Source: JALYUA01 sp038229875 (lineage in GTDB: Bacteria > Acidobacteriota > Thermoanaerobaculia > UBA5066 > Gp7-AA6). Taken from it: a stretch of 57,840 nucleotides of DNA. Every line of letters starts with the position of its first letter. The stretch's first letter is position 1. Positions 5,808-14,727 of the stretch are shown here, in pieces. The notes under the pieces were generated by a model, which saw only the letters and a program-made list of their open reading frames with translations, did no database searches and had not been told where the DNA came from. The stretch is from assembly GCA_038229875.1 (NCBI GenBank), contig JBBROA010000008.1, forward strand, positions 1 through 57,840, read 5' to 3'. Made by a program: the position numbers and the translations under genes.

Positions 5808-7973
5808 ATGTCCGAATCTCCTTCTCTCCAGGGCTTGAATCCCGAGCAGCGCGAGGCCGTTCTCCACCCGAAGGGTCCTCTTCTGGTGCTGGCCGGGGCG
5901 GGGTCCGGCAAGACCCGCGTCATCACGCACCGCATCGCGCGACTCGTCGAGACCGGCGCGGACCCTCGCAGCATCGTCGCCGTGACGTTCACGAACAAGG
6001 CCGCGCAGGAAATGCGGGAACGGGTCCAGAAGCTGATCGGGACGGCGGTGCCCATCGGCTTCGTGGGCACGTTTCATTCCTGGTCCCTCCGCCTGCTCCG
6101 TCGCCACGCCGCGGCGGCCGGGTTGCCCCCGCGCTTTGCGATCGCCGACTCCGCGGATTCCCTGTCCCTCGTCAAGGAGTCGATGTCGGAGCTCGGCATC
6201 TCGGAGCAGATGCTGCCGCCGGGATCGGTCCGGTCTCGGATCTCCCACGCGAAAAACGCGCTCATCACGGCCGAAAAATTCGAAGCAAGCCAGTACGACT
6301 TCGCGGGGGAGCGCGTCGCGAAGGTGTACCGCGCCTACGAGAAGAAGCTTGCCGCGGCCGGAGCCCTGGACTTCGACGACCTGATCCTGCGCGCGGTCCG
6401 GCTCCTGACCGAGCGGCCTGACGTCCTGGCCTCCGAAAGCCGCCGCACGCGGCATCTCCTGATCGACGAGTACCAGGACACCAACACCTCGCAGGACGCG
6501 CTGGTGAAGCGCTTTGGCGCAACCACCGACTCTCTCTGCGCGGTCGGCGACGAGGACCAGTCGATCTACCGGTGGCGAGGGGCGGAGGTCGAGCACATCC
6601 TTCGATTCGACGAGGACTTTCCGGGCGCCCGCATCGTCCCGCTCGAGCGCAACTACCGGTCCACCTCGAAGATCCTGGAGGCCGCGTCGAAGCTCGTCTC
6701 CCACAACCGGCGCCGGCGGCCCAAGACGCTTCACGCGGACCGGGGCGAGGGCTCCCGGGTCCGTCTGTGGCGGTTCGACGAGGACCGCTCCGAGGCGGAG
6801 GCCGTCGCGCGCGAGATCGGATCCGGAGGACGCGCCCCTTCGGAGATCGCGATCCTCTACCGGACGAACGCGCAGTCGCGCGGCTTCGAAGAAGAGCTGG
6901 TGCGGCGGCGGATCGCCTACATCGTGGTGGGGGGCATGAAGTTCTACGACCGCGCCGAGGTGAAGGACGCGCTGGCGTACCTGAGGCTGGCGGTGCGTCT
7001 CGAAGACGATCTCGCCTTTCGCCGCGTGGTGAACGTTCCCGCGCGGGGAATCGGCACCGCCACCCTCGAGCGGATCGGCGCCGCCGCCTCGGAGAGCGGC
7101 CGCTCGTGGTGGGAAGTTTCGGGCGAGGCGTTGCCCGGATTGACCGACCGCGCCCGGGTCGCGCTCGGGCGCTTTCGCGCTCTCGTCTCCGAGCTGCACG
7201 GCCGCGCGGAGTCCTATTCGCCGTCCGCGATGCTCGAGCACCTCCTCGACGCCAGCGGGTACGCCGCGCTGTACGAGGGCTCGACCGAGCGCGAGGACGT
7301 GGCGCGGCGGGAGAACCTGGAGGAACTCGTCAGCTCCGCCCGGGAGTTCGAGCGACGCAACGCCGAGGGCGCGACACTCGCCGAGTATCTGGATACGGTC
7401 GCGCTGGCGACGGACGCGGACGCGGTGCCGCTCGGGGGAGGAGCGGTGACCCTGTCGACGCTGCACGCCGCGAAGGGACTCGAGTTCAAGGATGTGTACG
7501 TGGTCGGGCTCGAAGAAGGATATCTCCCGCACGGAAACTCCGGGGACGATCCTGAGGAGCTCGAGGAAGAACGGCGGCTCCTCTACGTCGGCATGACGCG
7601 CGCCGAGGACCGGCTGACGATGACGCTCGCGGAGCGCCGCCTCGTGTACGGCAAGGTCCAGTTTCGATCTCCGTCCAGGTTCCTCGAGGAAATGCCGCCG
7701 GGCGCGCTCGAGGAACGGCTGGAACGCGCGCCGGCCGCGCCGCGCTTTTCCGCGCCGGGAGCGCCGAACCGGTTCAACCGGATCGAGCCCGAGGAAGAAT
7801 CGCAGGAGCCCGCGCCGCTCGGCCGCGGACGCCGCGTCCGGCACCCGCGCTACGGGTACGGGGTGATCCTCGCGCAGGAGGGGAGCGGGGAGGACACCCG
7901 GCTGACGGTGTATTTCGACAGGGCGGGAAAGAAGAAGTTCGTGGCGCGCTATGCGGATCTGACCCCGGCGTGA
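5808..7973 (+). CDS. pcrA: ATP-dependent 3'-5' DNA helicase, UvrD/PcrA type
   Basis: This superfamily 1A helicase acts in nucleotide excision repair and in clearing stalled replication or transcription complexes. The motifs run in order: Q-motif LNPEQREAV, Walker A AGAGSGKT (29-36), FTNKAAQEM, GTFHSWSLRLLR, Walker B LLIDEYQDTN, VGDEDQSIYRWRGAE, LERNYRST, LHAAKGLEFKDVYVVG and LLYVGMTRAEDRL. The C-terminus (residues about 670-721, GRRVRHPRYGYGVIL) is the Tudor-like fold that contacts RNA polymerase in PcrA. The length of 721 is normal. The gene stands alone downstream of a hairpin-rich gap, and pgeF converges on it. Confidence 0.95.
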   Translation: MSESPSLQGLNPEQREAVLHPKGPLLVLAGAGSGKTRVITHRIARLVETGADPRSIVAVTFTNKAAQEMRERVQKLIGTAVPIGFVGTFHSWSLRLLRRHAAAAGLPPRFAIADSADSLSLVKESMSELGISEQMLPPGSVRSRISHAKNALITAEKFEASQYDFAGERVAKVYRAYEKKLAAAGALDFDDLILRAVRLLTERPDVLASESRRTRHLLIDEYQDTNTSQDALVKRFGATTDSLCAVGDEDQSIYRWRGAEVEHILRFDEDFPGARIVPLERNYRSTSKILEAASKLVSHNRRRRPKTLHADRGEGSRVRLWRFDEDRSEAEAVAREIGSGGRAPSEIAILYRTNAQSRGFEEELVRRRIAYIVVGGMKFYDRAEVKDALAYLRLAVRLEDDLAFRRVVNVPARGIGTATLERIGAAASESGRSWWEVSGEALPGLTDRARVALGRFRALVSELHGRAESYSPSAMLEHLLDASGYAALYEGSTEREDVARRENLEELVSSAREFERRNAEGATLAEYLDTVALATDADAVPLGGGAVTLSTLHAAKGLEFKDVYVVGLEEGYLPHGNSGDDPEELEEERRLLYVGMTRAEDRLTMTLAERRLVYGKVQFRSPSRFLEEMPPGALEERLERAPAAPRFSAPGAPNRFNRIEPEEESQEPAPLGRGRRVRHPRYGYGVILAQEGSGEDTRLTVYFDRAGKKKFVARYADLTPA

Positions 7974-8064
7974 AAGAAGGGCCGGAGCTGTCAGGCGTTC
8001 GGGGTCAGCGCCAGGAGGGAGGCCGGGCGACCTCCGGAATCGAGACGGCCGCAGTGCTCCGCCG

Positions 8065-8820
8065 TCAACTGGTTTTGGCAGGCGCTCGCCGGGCTATCAA
8101 CGCGATCATCCGGCCCGCCGCCGAGCCGTCGCGCCGGTAGCTCGCGTATCGTTCCCCGCCGCACTTCGTGCACGAGGGGTGGATGAAGATCGCCTCGGGT
8201 CGGACTCCGGCGGACTCGAGCTGCGCGCGGTTCACGGCCTTCAAGTCCAGCCGGAAGTGCCCGCCGCAGTCCCGGCGAGCGAACTCGCCCGCGAAGTGCC
8301 GGGCGACTTCGCCGCCGACTTCGTAACAGCACGCGCCGATCGAGGGCCCGATCCAGGCTTCGACCTCGTCAGGCCGCGCGCCGAGCTCCTGAAGCTCGCT
8401 GACGGCGGCACGCGCAGCGCCGACCGCCGAGCCCCGCCAGCCGGCGTGCACGGCCGCGATCGCGATCGGAGTTCGAAGCAGGATCGGCACGCAGTCCGCG
8501 GTCTGGACGACCAGCGCCACGTTCGGGAGTGCCGTCGTTAGGACGTCGCACTCGCCGGCGTCGCGCGTCTCGCCGGCCCGGGGCGCCGCTTCGATGCGGG
8601 TCGCGGCGCGCCCGTGCACCTGCGTCGCCCGAACGATCGGAAGTGCCGGTGTTCCGAGCGCTCCGGCGAGGCGTCGCGCGAGCATCTCGGTTGGCGACGT
8701 CGAGCCCTCCGGAACTACGCCCCGCCCGGAGAACGCGATCAGCGTGTCGGACCGGACGTTCCGCGGCCGGAAGATCCAGCCGGCGTCGCTCGAGCTCTCG
8801 GTCCACTCAGTCCCGGTCAC
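8065..8820 (-). CDS. pgeF: Purine nucleoside phosphorylase / polyphenol oxidase family protein (YfiH/laccase domain)
   Basis: Members of this family cleave purine nucleosides and, in E. coli, edit D-Ser mis-incorporated into peptidoglycan precursors. The 251-residue protein has the conserved metal and active-site segments TQVHG, TADCVPILL, AAVHAGWRG and IGPSIGACCYEVG, and the C-terminal PSCTKCGGERYASYRRDG. The GTG at 8820 is preceded at 7 nt by GAGAAT, with no Shine-Dalgarno sequence, suggesting a leaderless mRNA. It diverges from gatB across 40 bp. The choice between nucleosidase and editing roles cannot be made from sequence. Confidence 0.9.
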   Translation of the reverse strand: MTGTEWTESSSDAGWIFRPRNVRSDTLIAFSGRGVVPEGSTSPTEMLARRLAGALGTPALPIVRATQVHGRAATRIEAAPRAGETRDAGECDVLTTALPNVALVVQTADCVPILLRTPIAIAAVHAGWRGSAVGAARAAVSELQELGARPDEVEAWIGPSIGACCYEVGGEVARHFAGEFARRDCGGHFRLDLKAVNRAQLESAGVRPEAIFIHPSCTKCGGERYASYRRDGSAAGRMIALIARRAPAKTS

Positions 8821-8827
8821 CGGAACG

Positions 8828-8854
8828 ATTCTCGCACGGCCGACGTGCTAAAAT
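8828..8854. promoter_or_regulatory. Divergent promoter pair of pgeF and gatB
   Basis: TGCTAAAAT (8846-8854) is an extended -10 pointing to the gatB GTG at 8861, 6 nt away. On the other strand GAGAAT (8833-8828) lies 7 nt before the pgeF GTG. Both genes would start transcription at or next to the start codon. Confidence 0.6.
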
Positions 8855-8860
8855 TTCACA

Positions 8861-10348
8861 GTGTCCTCTCTCGAAACACCTGAAAGGACGCGGGTTTTCC
8901 CCGTCATCGGGCTCGAGGTCCACGCGCAGCTCCAGACCCGCTCCAAGATGTTCTGCCCGTGCCCCGTCACGGTAGCGGATGCCGCCAACGCCGCGACCTG
9001 CCCGATCTGCCTCGCTTTCCCCGGGACTCTGCCTGTCTTGAACCGCGAGGCCGTGACGCTCGCGATGCGGCTCGCGCTCGCCACCGGGTCGCGGATCCAC
9101 CGAGATTCACGTTTCTCGCGGAAGAACTACTTCTATCCTGACCTGCCCAAGGGTTACCAGATCACCCAGTACGACCGGCCGATCGCGACCGGGGGCGGCG
9201 TGGAAATCGACACGCCCGCCGGCGCGCGCACGATCCCGCTGACGCGCATCCACCTCGAGGAGGACGCCGGCAAGTCGCTCCACGACACGCCGTTCCCAGA
9301 CGTTCCGCCCAGCGTCTCGCTCGTCGACTGGAACCGCGCCGGGGTCCCGCTCTGCGAGATCGTCAGCGAGCCCGAGGTCCGCACCGCGGAAGAGGCCGCC
9401 TCCTACCTGACCGAGCTGCGGCGCCTGCTGCGTTTCATCGGCGTGTCCGACGCCGACATGGAAAAAGGGAATCTGCGCTGTGATGCGAACGTCTCGATCC
9501 GCCTGTCGGAGGACGCCCCGTACGGCACCCGCGTGGAGATCAAGAACCTGAACTCGATCCGTTTCGTCGCGAAGGCGATCGAACATGAGATCGAGCGTCA
9601 GGCGGAATCGCTCCGGCGGGGCGACAGGATCGTGCTCGAGACGCGGCTCTGGGATGAGAAGGCGAGCCGGACCGTTCCGATGCGCGGGAAGGAAGAGGCG
9701 CAGGACTACCGCTACTTTCCTGAGCCGGACCTCGGGGCGCTCCGGATCGACGACGCGTGGCTCGCGGAAGCCGCGGGCTCGATGCCGGAGCTGCCCCGAG
9801 CCCGGCGCGCCCGGCTGATCGAGGCCGCAGTCCCGGCGGCCGACGCGGAAACGCTCACGTCCTCGCGGGAGCTCGCCGACTATTTCGAACAGACGTCCCG
9901 GCTCGCTCCGCCGAGGCTCGCGGCGAACTGGGTGACGGGCGAGGTTCTGAGGTGGATGAAGGAGCGGCATATTTCTTTCGAAGACGCGCTTTCCTTCCCG
10001 GTGTCCCCGGCGAGGCTGGCCGGCCTTCTTCGGATGCTCGAGGCAGGAGAGATCTCGACGGCGTCTGGCAAGGAAGTTTTCGCCGCGATGATCGACTCCC
10101 CGGCCGAGGCGGCCGCGATCGTCGCGGAAAAGGGACTGGGCCGGATCAGCGACGCGGGCGAGCTCGACCGGCTGGCTGCGGAGATCGTCGGGTCCAACGC
10201 CGGCCAGGTCGCGCTCTACCGCTCCGGAAAGACCGCCACGTTCGGGTGGTTCGTCGGGCAGGTGATGAAGCGCACGGGCGGTCGCGCGGACCCCGCGCAG
10301 GTGCGGGACGCGCTGACGCGCGCGCTCGGGCCGCCGCCCTCCAGTTGA
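8861..10348 (+). CDS. gatB: Asp-tRNA(Asn)/Glu-tRNA(Gln) amidotransferase subunit B
   Basis: GatB is the kinase/transamidase subunit that converts misacylated Glu-tRNA(Gln) or Asp-tRNA(Asn), using ammonia from GatA. The catalytic cradle begins IGLEVHAQLQTRSKMF, followed by a zinc-type Cys pair CPICLAFPG and the motifs NYFYPDLPKGYQITQYDRP, CDANVSIR and EIKNLNSIRFV. The helical and YqeY-like tail domains occupy residues about 295-495. The length of 495 is slightly long. GTG at 8861 follows the extended -10 at 8846-8854 by only 6 nt. gatC and gatA are not adjacent and must be elsewhere. ftsE starts 22 bp downstream. Confidence 0.95.
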   Translation: MSSLETPERTRVFPVIGLEVHAQLQTRSKMFCPCPVTVADAANAATCPICLAFPGTLPVLNREAVTLAMRLALATGSRIHRDSRFSRKNYFYPDLPKGYQITQYDRPIATGGGVEIDTPAGARTIPLTRIHLEEDAGKSLHDTPFPDVPPSVSLVDWNRAGVPLCEIVSEPEVRTAEEAASYLTELRRLLRFIGVSDADMEKGNLRCDANVSIRLSEDAPYGTRVEIKNLNSIRFVAKAIEHEIERQAESLRRGDRIVLETRLWDEKASRTVPMRGKEEAQDYRYFPEPDLGALRIDDAWLAEAAGSMPELPRARRARLIEAAVPAADAETLTSSRELADYFEQTSRLAPPRLAANWVTGEVLRWMKERHISFEDALSFPVSPARLAGLLRMLEAGEISTASGKEVFAAMIDSPAEAAAIVAEKGLGRISDAGELDRLAAEIVGSNAGQVALYRSGKTATFGWFVGQVMKRTGGRADPAQVRDALTRALGPPPSS

Positions 10349-10370
10349 GAACCACGCTGACGAACTTCCG

Positions 10371-11087
10371 ATGATCCAGCTCTTCCGGGTGTCCAAGGAG
10401 TACGGGCGCTTTCGCCACGCGCTGGCGGACGTCACCTGCACGATCGAGCGCGGCGAGTTTGTTTTCTTAACCGGTCCGTCGGGCGCGGGCAAGTCGACGT
10501 TTCTAAAGCTCCTTTTCCGCGACGAGCCGCCGACCTCCGGCCAGATCCTGGTCAACGGGCGCAACATCGGCGTCCTCCCCGCGTCTCAGATCCCGTATTT
10601 CCGGCGCAGCGTCGGGGTCGTGTTCCAGGACTTCAAGCTGATCCGCCGGAAAAGCGTCTTCGAAAACATCGCGTTCGTCCAGAACGTGCTCGGGCTCTCC
10701 CGCGCCGAGCAGAAGCGGCGCGCGTACCAGGTGTTGAAGCGGGTCGGGTTACACCATCAGATGAACGCATTTCCCGACGAGCTCTCCGGAGGAGAACAGC
10801 AGCGGGTGGCGATCGCCCGCGCGATCGTGAACGAGCCGACTCTCCTCCTGGCCGACGAGCCGACCGGGAACCTCGATCCGGTACTTTCCGAGGAGATCAT
10901 GCGTCTGTTCCTCGAGATCAACATCCGTGGGACCACGGTTCTCGTCGCGACCCACGACTTCGATCTCATTCGGCGAATGGGCAAGCGCGTGTTGTCGCTC
11001 GACCGCGGGCGTCTGCGCGACGCGCCTCTGCGGCGGGAATCGGCGCCGAGCGCGGTCCGCGAGGCGCCATTTCTGCCCCTCGGATGA
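10371..11087 (+). CDS. ftsE: Cell division ATP-binding protein FtsE
   Basis: FtsE is the cytoplasmic ATPase of the FtsEX complex, which couples the divisome to peptidoglycan hydrolases. The 238 residues include Walker A GPSGAGKST (35-43), Q-loop FQDFKL, signature LSGGEQQR, Walker B LLLADEPTGNLD and the switch H in ATHDF. VFQDFKLI and the tail after KRVLSLDRGR are typical of FtsE rather than LolD. ftsX follows after 69 bp, a gap filled by a 7-bp tandem repeat, so the usual overlap of ftsE and ftsX is absent. Confidence 0.95.
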   Translation: MIQLFRVSKEYGRFRHALADVTCTIERGEFVFLTGPSGAGKSTFLKLLFRDEPPTSGQILVNGRNIGVLPASQIPYFRRSVGVVFQDFKLIRRKSVFENIAFVQNVLGLSRAEQKRRAYQVLKRVGLHHQMNAFPDELSGGEQQRVAIARAIVNEPTLLLADEPTGNLDPVLSEEIMRLFLEINIRGTTVLVATHDFDLIRRMGKRVLSLDRGRLRDAPLRRESAPSAVREAPFLPLG

Positions 11088-11104
11088 GGGACCTGCGTTC
11101 TCTT

Positions 11105-11146
11105 CGATTTCCGATTTCCGATCTCCGATTTCCGATCCCCGGCGTC
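11105..11146. repeat. Degenerate 7-bp tandem repeat (locus 3)
   Basis: The heptads are CGATTTC, CGATTTC, CGATCTC, CGATTTC, CGATCCC, CGGCGTC. They lie between ftsE and ftsX. Confidence 0.7.
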
Positions 11147-11156
11147 CCGGGCGCAA

Positions 11157-12029
11157 ATGGTTAAACCCCGCTACATCTTCGGGGAAGCATGGTCCATCGC
11201 GCGAAGCGGGGCGCGCCAGACACTTCTCGCGGTCGGTCTGATCGCGCTATCTCTCTACGTGCCGGCTCTCTTCGCCCTGCTCTCGCGCAATCTCGGGCGG
11301 CTTTCCTCCGACGCCGAAGCCCCGGCCGCCGTGATCACGCTCGATCCCGCCGCCGACCGGCGCGAGATCGCGCGGAAGGTGGCGGAGGACCCGCGCGTCC
11401 GCGAGGTCCGGATCGTGTCGAGCGATGCGGCGCTCGCGCGCTTCCGCCGGGCGTATCCCGAGCTCGGCGCGGCCCTCGGAGACCTGAAAGAGGCGCCCTT
11501 CCCGCCGACGATCGAGGTCCGGGTGCGGCCCGCCGCGGCGCGCGGCGCGGGAACCGCGATCGCGGCCGCCGCGCGCGCCTGGCCGGGCGTCGAGGTCGCG
11601 GAATCCGAAGAGGAGATCGGGCGCCGGTTCGCCGACGGAGTCCGCATCGTGCGCGCCGCGGGGCTCGCGCTCGGCGGAGTTCTCGTCCTGGCCGCCATCC
11701 TCTCGGTCGCTTCGGCGATCCGGCTGGCGCTCGACCTGCACCGCGACGAGATCGAGATCATGCGGCTCATGGGCGCGACAGAAACAGCCGTGCGGGCGCC
11801 CTTCTGGCTTCACGCGACAGGGGAGGGACTCGCCGGCGGGACCCTCGCGCTCCTCCTCCTCTACGCCACGTTCCGGCTGGGAGTGAGTTATCTCGCCCGC
11901 ACCCCGCACCCCGTCCTCTCGATGTTCTGGGGAAGCTTTCTCGACTGGCGGGGCGCCGCGCTGATGCCGCTGATCGGAGCCGCGGCCGGCCTCTTCGGGA
12001 GCATGATCTCGCTGACGCGGAGGACGTGA
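11157..12029 (+). CDS. ftsX: Cell division protein FtsX
   Basis: FtsX is the membrane subunit of FtsEX. The 290 residues show a first transmembrane helix at about 22-42, an extracytoplasmic domain of about 100 residues, and three helices at about 170-195, 220-245 and 260-285. EIEIMRLMGATE is the conserved cytoplasmic segment of FtsX/MacB-type permeases that contacts the ATPase. The context directly after ftsE supports the call. The ATG at 11157 has no strong Shine-Dalgarno sequence; the upstream bases are repeat sequence. Confidence 0.92.
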   Translation: MVKPRYIFGEAWSIARSGARQTLLAVGLIALSLYVPALFALLSRNLGRLSSDAEAPAAVITLDPAADRREIARKVAEDPRVREVRIVSSDAALARFRRAYPELGAALGDLKEAPFPPTIEVRVRPAAARGAGTAIAAAARAWPGVEVAESEEEIGRRFADGVRIVRAAGLALGGVLVLAAILSVASAIRLALDLHRDEIEIMRLMGATETAVRAPFWLHATGEGLAGGTLALLLLYATFRLGVSYLARTPHPVLSMFWGSFLDWRGAALMPLIGAAAGLFGSMISLTRRT

Positions 12030-12065
12030 GGCGGGATGCGGATGCCGGGGTTCAGAGACTGAGCG

Positions 12066-13190
12066 TTACGTGGAGACGTCCGGATCTCCCAGCAATCTCG
12101 CGACCCCTTCCAGACCGCGCACGTTCTCGCAGACCACCTTCACCGCGGACGTCAGCGGCACGGCCAGGACGGCTCCGGCGATTCCCCAGATCAGGCCCCA
12201 GAAGATGAAGGCGAGCATCACAGTCAGCGGGAAGAGCCGCACGCGGCCGCCAACGATCAGCGGCGTCAGGATGTTCCCTTCTATGAACTGGAGAACCGCG
12301 TAGACGATCAGCACGATCAGGGCCTTCTGTCCGTCGTACTGGAAGAACGCAACCGCCACGGCCGGAATCGTCGAAAAGATCACGCCGACGTAGGGCAGCG
12401 TGATCGCGAGGCCCGCGAGCGGCCCGAGGATGTAGTAGTAGCTGACGTGGAGCGCCATGAGCGCGCCCGTCGTCAGGCCCGCCATGATGGCCATAACGAA
12501 CGAGAGCCCGAGCGCGTAGTCCGTCATGGTCCGCGAGATCGCTCCGGTGACGTCGCCGGCAAAACGTCCCTGCCGCGCCAGCATCCCGTCGATGATGCGT
12601 CCGAACTTCTCTCGGTCTTTCAGCATGAAGAACGTGAGAAACGGCACCGCCGCGGCGTACAGGAGGAGGTGCAGGGTCTCACCGACCTGGGCGACGAACG
12701 CTCGGGTGGCGGCGAGCGGCGATTCGCTGATCTTCACCTCGCGGACCGCGCGGGCGTCTTCCGGCAGGATGTTCCCCATCCGCTCCCGGATGCGGTTCAC
12801 GTAGTCGGTGAACTGCGAGAGGACGTCCCGGATGCGGTTCTGGTATCGGGGCAGATCCACGTAGAACTGGTTGAACTGCGCGGTAACGTTGATGACCAGC
12901 AGCACGATCGCCCCGATCAGGACGAACAACAGCAGCAGGATTGCGATTACCCGCGGTAAGCCCGCTCGCTCGAGTAAAGAGACGAACGGACGCATGGCAA
13001 ACGCCAGGAAGAGCGCGAACGAAATCGTGATGAAGAAGGTGCGCCCGTAGTAGAGAAGAGCGATCGCCGCCGTGAGCGTGAGGAGAACCGGGAACCGCGA
13101 ATGAGAGATCGAGGCTGCCGCCGCCGGAGCTGAAAAAGCCCCCTCGGTGCGAGGGGGCTCGGGAGAAGGCGGGGTCGAGTCCGGCGTCAC
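12066..13190 (-). CDS. AI-2E family transporter (PerM/YhhT-like)
   Basis: This is a 374-residue inner-membrane protein with about eight hydrophobic helices. Members of the family have been linked to autoinducer-2 export, Na+/H+ antiport or unknown transport, so no substrate is assigned. Typical segments are LLYYGRTFFITISFALFLAF, RPFVSLLERAGLPRVIAILL, PFLTFFMLKDREKF, LPYVGVIFSTIPAV and GGRVRLFPLTVMLAFIFWG. The GTG start overlaps the stop of the upstream OmpA gene by 4 bp (GTGA), so the two are translationally coupled. The N-terminal 30 residues are Pro/Ala-rich and likely disordered. Confidence 0.88.
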   Translation of the reverse strand: MTPDSTPPSPEPPRTEGAFSAPAAAASISHSRFPVLLTLTAAIALLYYGRTFFITISFALFLAFAMRPFVSLLERAGLPRVIAILLLLFVLIGAIVLLVINVTAQFNQFYVDLPRYQNRIRDVLSQFTDYVNRIRERMGNILPEDARAVREVKISESPLAATRAFVAQVGETLHLLLYAAAVPFLTFFMLKDREKFGRIIDGMLARQGRFAGDVTGAISRTMTDYALGLSFVMAIMAGLTTGALMALHVSYYYILGPLAGLAITLPYVGVIFSTIPAVAVAFFQYDGQKALIVLIVYAVLQFIEGNILTPLIVGGRVRLFPLTVMLAFIFWGLIWGIAGAVLAVPLTSAVKVVCENVRGLEGVARLLGDPDVST

Positions 13191-14554
13191 GTTCCGGAGA
13201 CGAGGGTGACCACGATCACGGCGCGGCGGTTTTTGGCGCGCCCTTCGGGGGTCGCGTTGTCGTATGCGGCGTCGGCGGAACCGCGCGCTGCGGTCGTGAC
13301 CCGGTTCGGGTCGATTCCATGTCTCGTCACGAGGTATTCCTTCGCGGACTCCGCTCTCTTGGTCGAGATGGCCTGGTTCGCCGCCTCGTTGCCGCCGTTG
13401 TCAGAATATCCCGTCACCACCGCGGTGGAATTCAGGTCGTTCTTCATCCGCAGCGCGATCCCGTCGAGGATGGCCTTGGCGATGTTCGTCAGGCGGGCGC
13501 TCGCCGCGTCGAACTGGATCTCGTCCCGGGTCATCTTCGGGGTGGGCGGGGGAGGGCTGGTGGTCAGGCTCTCGGTCCTCTCCTCCATCACCATGGGAGC
13601 GGCAGGAGCTGGGGCGGGGATCACGACCGGGGGCGGCGGAAGCGGCGGCCACGCGGCGTAGGTGATGCCGATCAGCCCGCCGACGGGATTGGGCGAAAAG
13701 CCTTTGCGGAGGAGCATGTCGAGGTTTGCGTTCAGGGCGGCGTTGACGGCCCAGCCGGTCCGGCCGAGGTAGAAGCGCGCGCCCGTCGTCAGGAGCGAGT
13801 ACGGCTCCTCGGGCAGGTCGCCGCCGTCAAAGGTGTGCCGATCGATCTCGCCGATTACGTGCAGATATGGCAGCACGGGGACTTCGACGCCGACCGCGAC
13901 GCGGAACCGATTGGGCACCCGGATGTCGTTGTCGTGACGGGACGAGAGCTGGTACGAAAGGAGCCCGGTGACAATTCCCTTCGTGCCCGCGATACCCCAT
14001 TCCCAGTCGGTGCGCCGGGACTTCACCCGGTCGACGTCGGCGTCCACCTGATCGACGTGGATCGAGGCCTGTCCCATCGGAATGTGCGCGGCGAGCCAGA
14101 GGCCGAGCCGGAAGTCGCTGTCGGCCTCTGAGTAGATGCGATATTTCGTGGCGATCCGGATCTTTCGCGGCTCGTCGGCGCGGAAGGGGCCGAAGAACTG
14201 GATGCCGTTCAGGGCACCCCCTCTCCATCCGCCGCGGCTCTCGAAGCGCTCGGTGCCGCCGGATGCGGAGATGTCCCAGTTGTCGGTCAGCCCGAGTCCG
14301 ATCGACCCTTCGCCGGCCCAGTGCGAGTACAGCCGGCTGCGGTAGCTCGTGGCGGAAAACGCGAGGTTTCCCGCGGCCAGCTGCTCTTTCCAGCCATAGA
14401 CGCCGATCGTGAGCTGTCCGGCTCGCGCCGTGTCGGCGGTGGACATCGTGAAGAGCCCGATGTCACCCTGGCTGCTGGGGGCGATCTGGGCGGAAGCCGC
14501 GGCGCCCGTCAGACACACGAGGATACCGAGGAGCGCCGTACGCTTGGCCTTCAT
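13187..14554 (-). CDS. OmpA-family outer membrane protein
   Basis: This 455-residue protein has a signal peptide (MKAKRTALLGILVCLTGAAA, then SAQ). A beta-barrel-like region with many alternating aromatic strands covers about 25-310, followed by a Pro-rich hinge (PPLPPPPVVIPAPAPAAP). The C-terminal OmpA peptidoglycan-binding domain spans about 345-452 (IQFDAASARL, VVTGYSDNGG, RAESAKEYL, AKNRRAVIVV). It would anchor the outer membrane to the wall. A well-spaced promoter lies upstream (14600-14628). It is coupled to the AI-2E transporter by overlap. Confidence 0.88.
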   Translation of the reverse strand: MKAKRTALLGILVCLTGAAASAQIAPSSQGDIGLFTMSTADTARAGQLTIGVYGWKEQLAAGNLAFSATSYRSRLYSHWAGEGSIGLGLTDNWDISASGGTERFESRGGWRGGALNGIQFFGPFRADEPRKIRIATKYRIYSEADSDFRLGLWLAAHIPMGQASIHVDQVDADVDRVKSRRTDWEWGIAGTKGIVTGLLSYQLSSRHDNDIRVPNRFRVAVGVEVPVLPYLHVIGEIDRHTFDGGDLPEEPYSLLTTGARFYLGRTGWAVNAALNANLDMLLRKGFSPNPVGGLIGITYAAWPPLPPPPVVIPAPAPAAPMVMEERTESLTTSPPPPTPKMTRDEIQFDAASARLTNIAKAILDGIALRMKNDLNSTAVVTGYSDNGGNEAANQAISTKRAESAKEYLVTRHGIDPNRVTTAARGSADAAYDNATPEGRAKNRRAVIVVTLVSGT

Positions 14555-14599
14555 GCAGTCTCCTTTCGAACCGGGTCGGGAAAAACAGAGATGCCTAAC

Positions 14600-14628
14600 A
14601 GAATAAGCCTAAAAAGCGAAAATGCCAA
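14600..14628 (-). promoter_or_regulatory. Sigma-70 promoter of the OmpA-family gene
   Basis: On the minus strand TTGGCA (14628-14623), a 17-bp spacer and TATTCT (14605-14600) precede the ATG at 14554. The local AT-rich stretch stands out in this GC-rich genome. Confidence 0.75.
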
Positions 14629-14727
14629 ACATCATTCGCATCGGGAGCGTAAGAGGGGAGGAAAGTCGGGCCCCCGGGGAGCCCGAGGGCCGCCTCCCGG
14701 GCGGTACCCTGCGTCCCGGCGGACCGC

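Noticed and set aside
5436..7844. An 802-codon frame on the minus strand across the helicase gene
   Set aside because: Antisense shadow of pcrA/uvrD; Arg-rich composition, no ribosome binding site and no motif.
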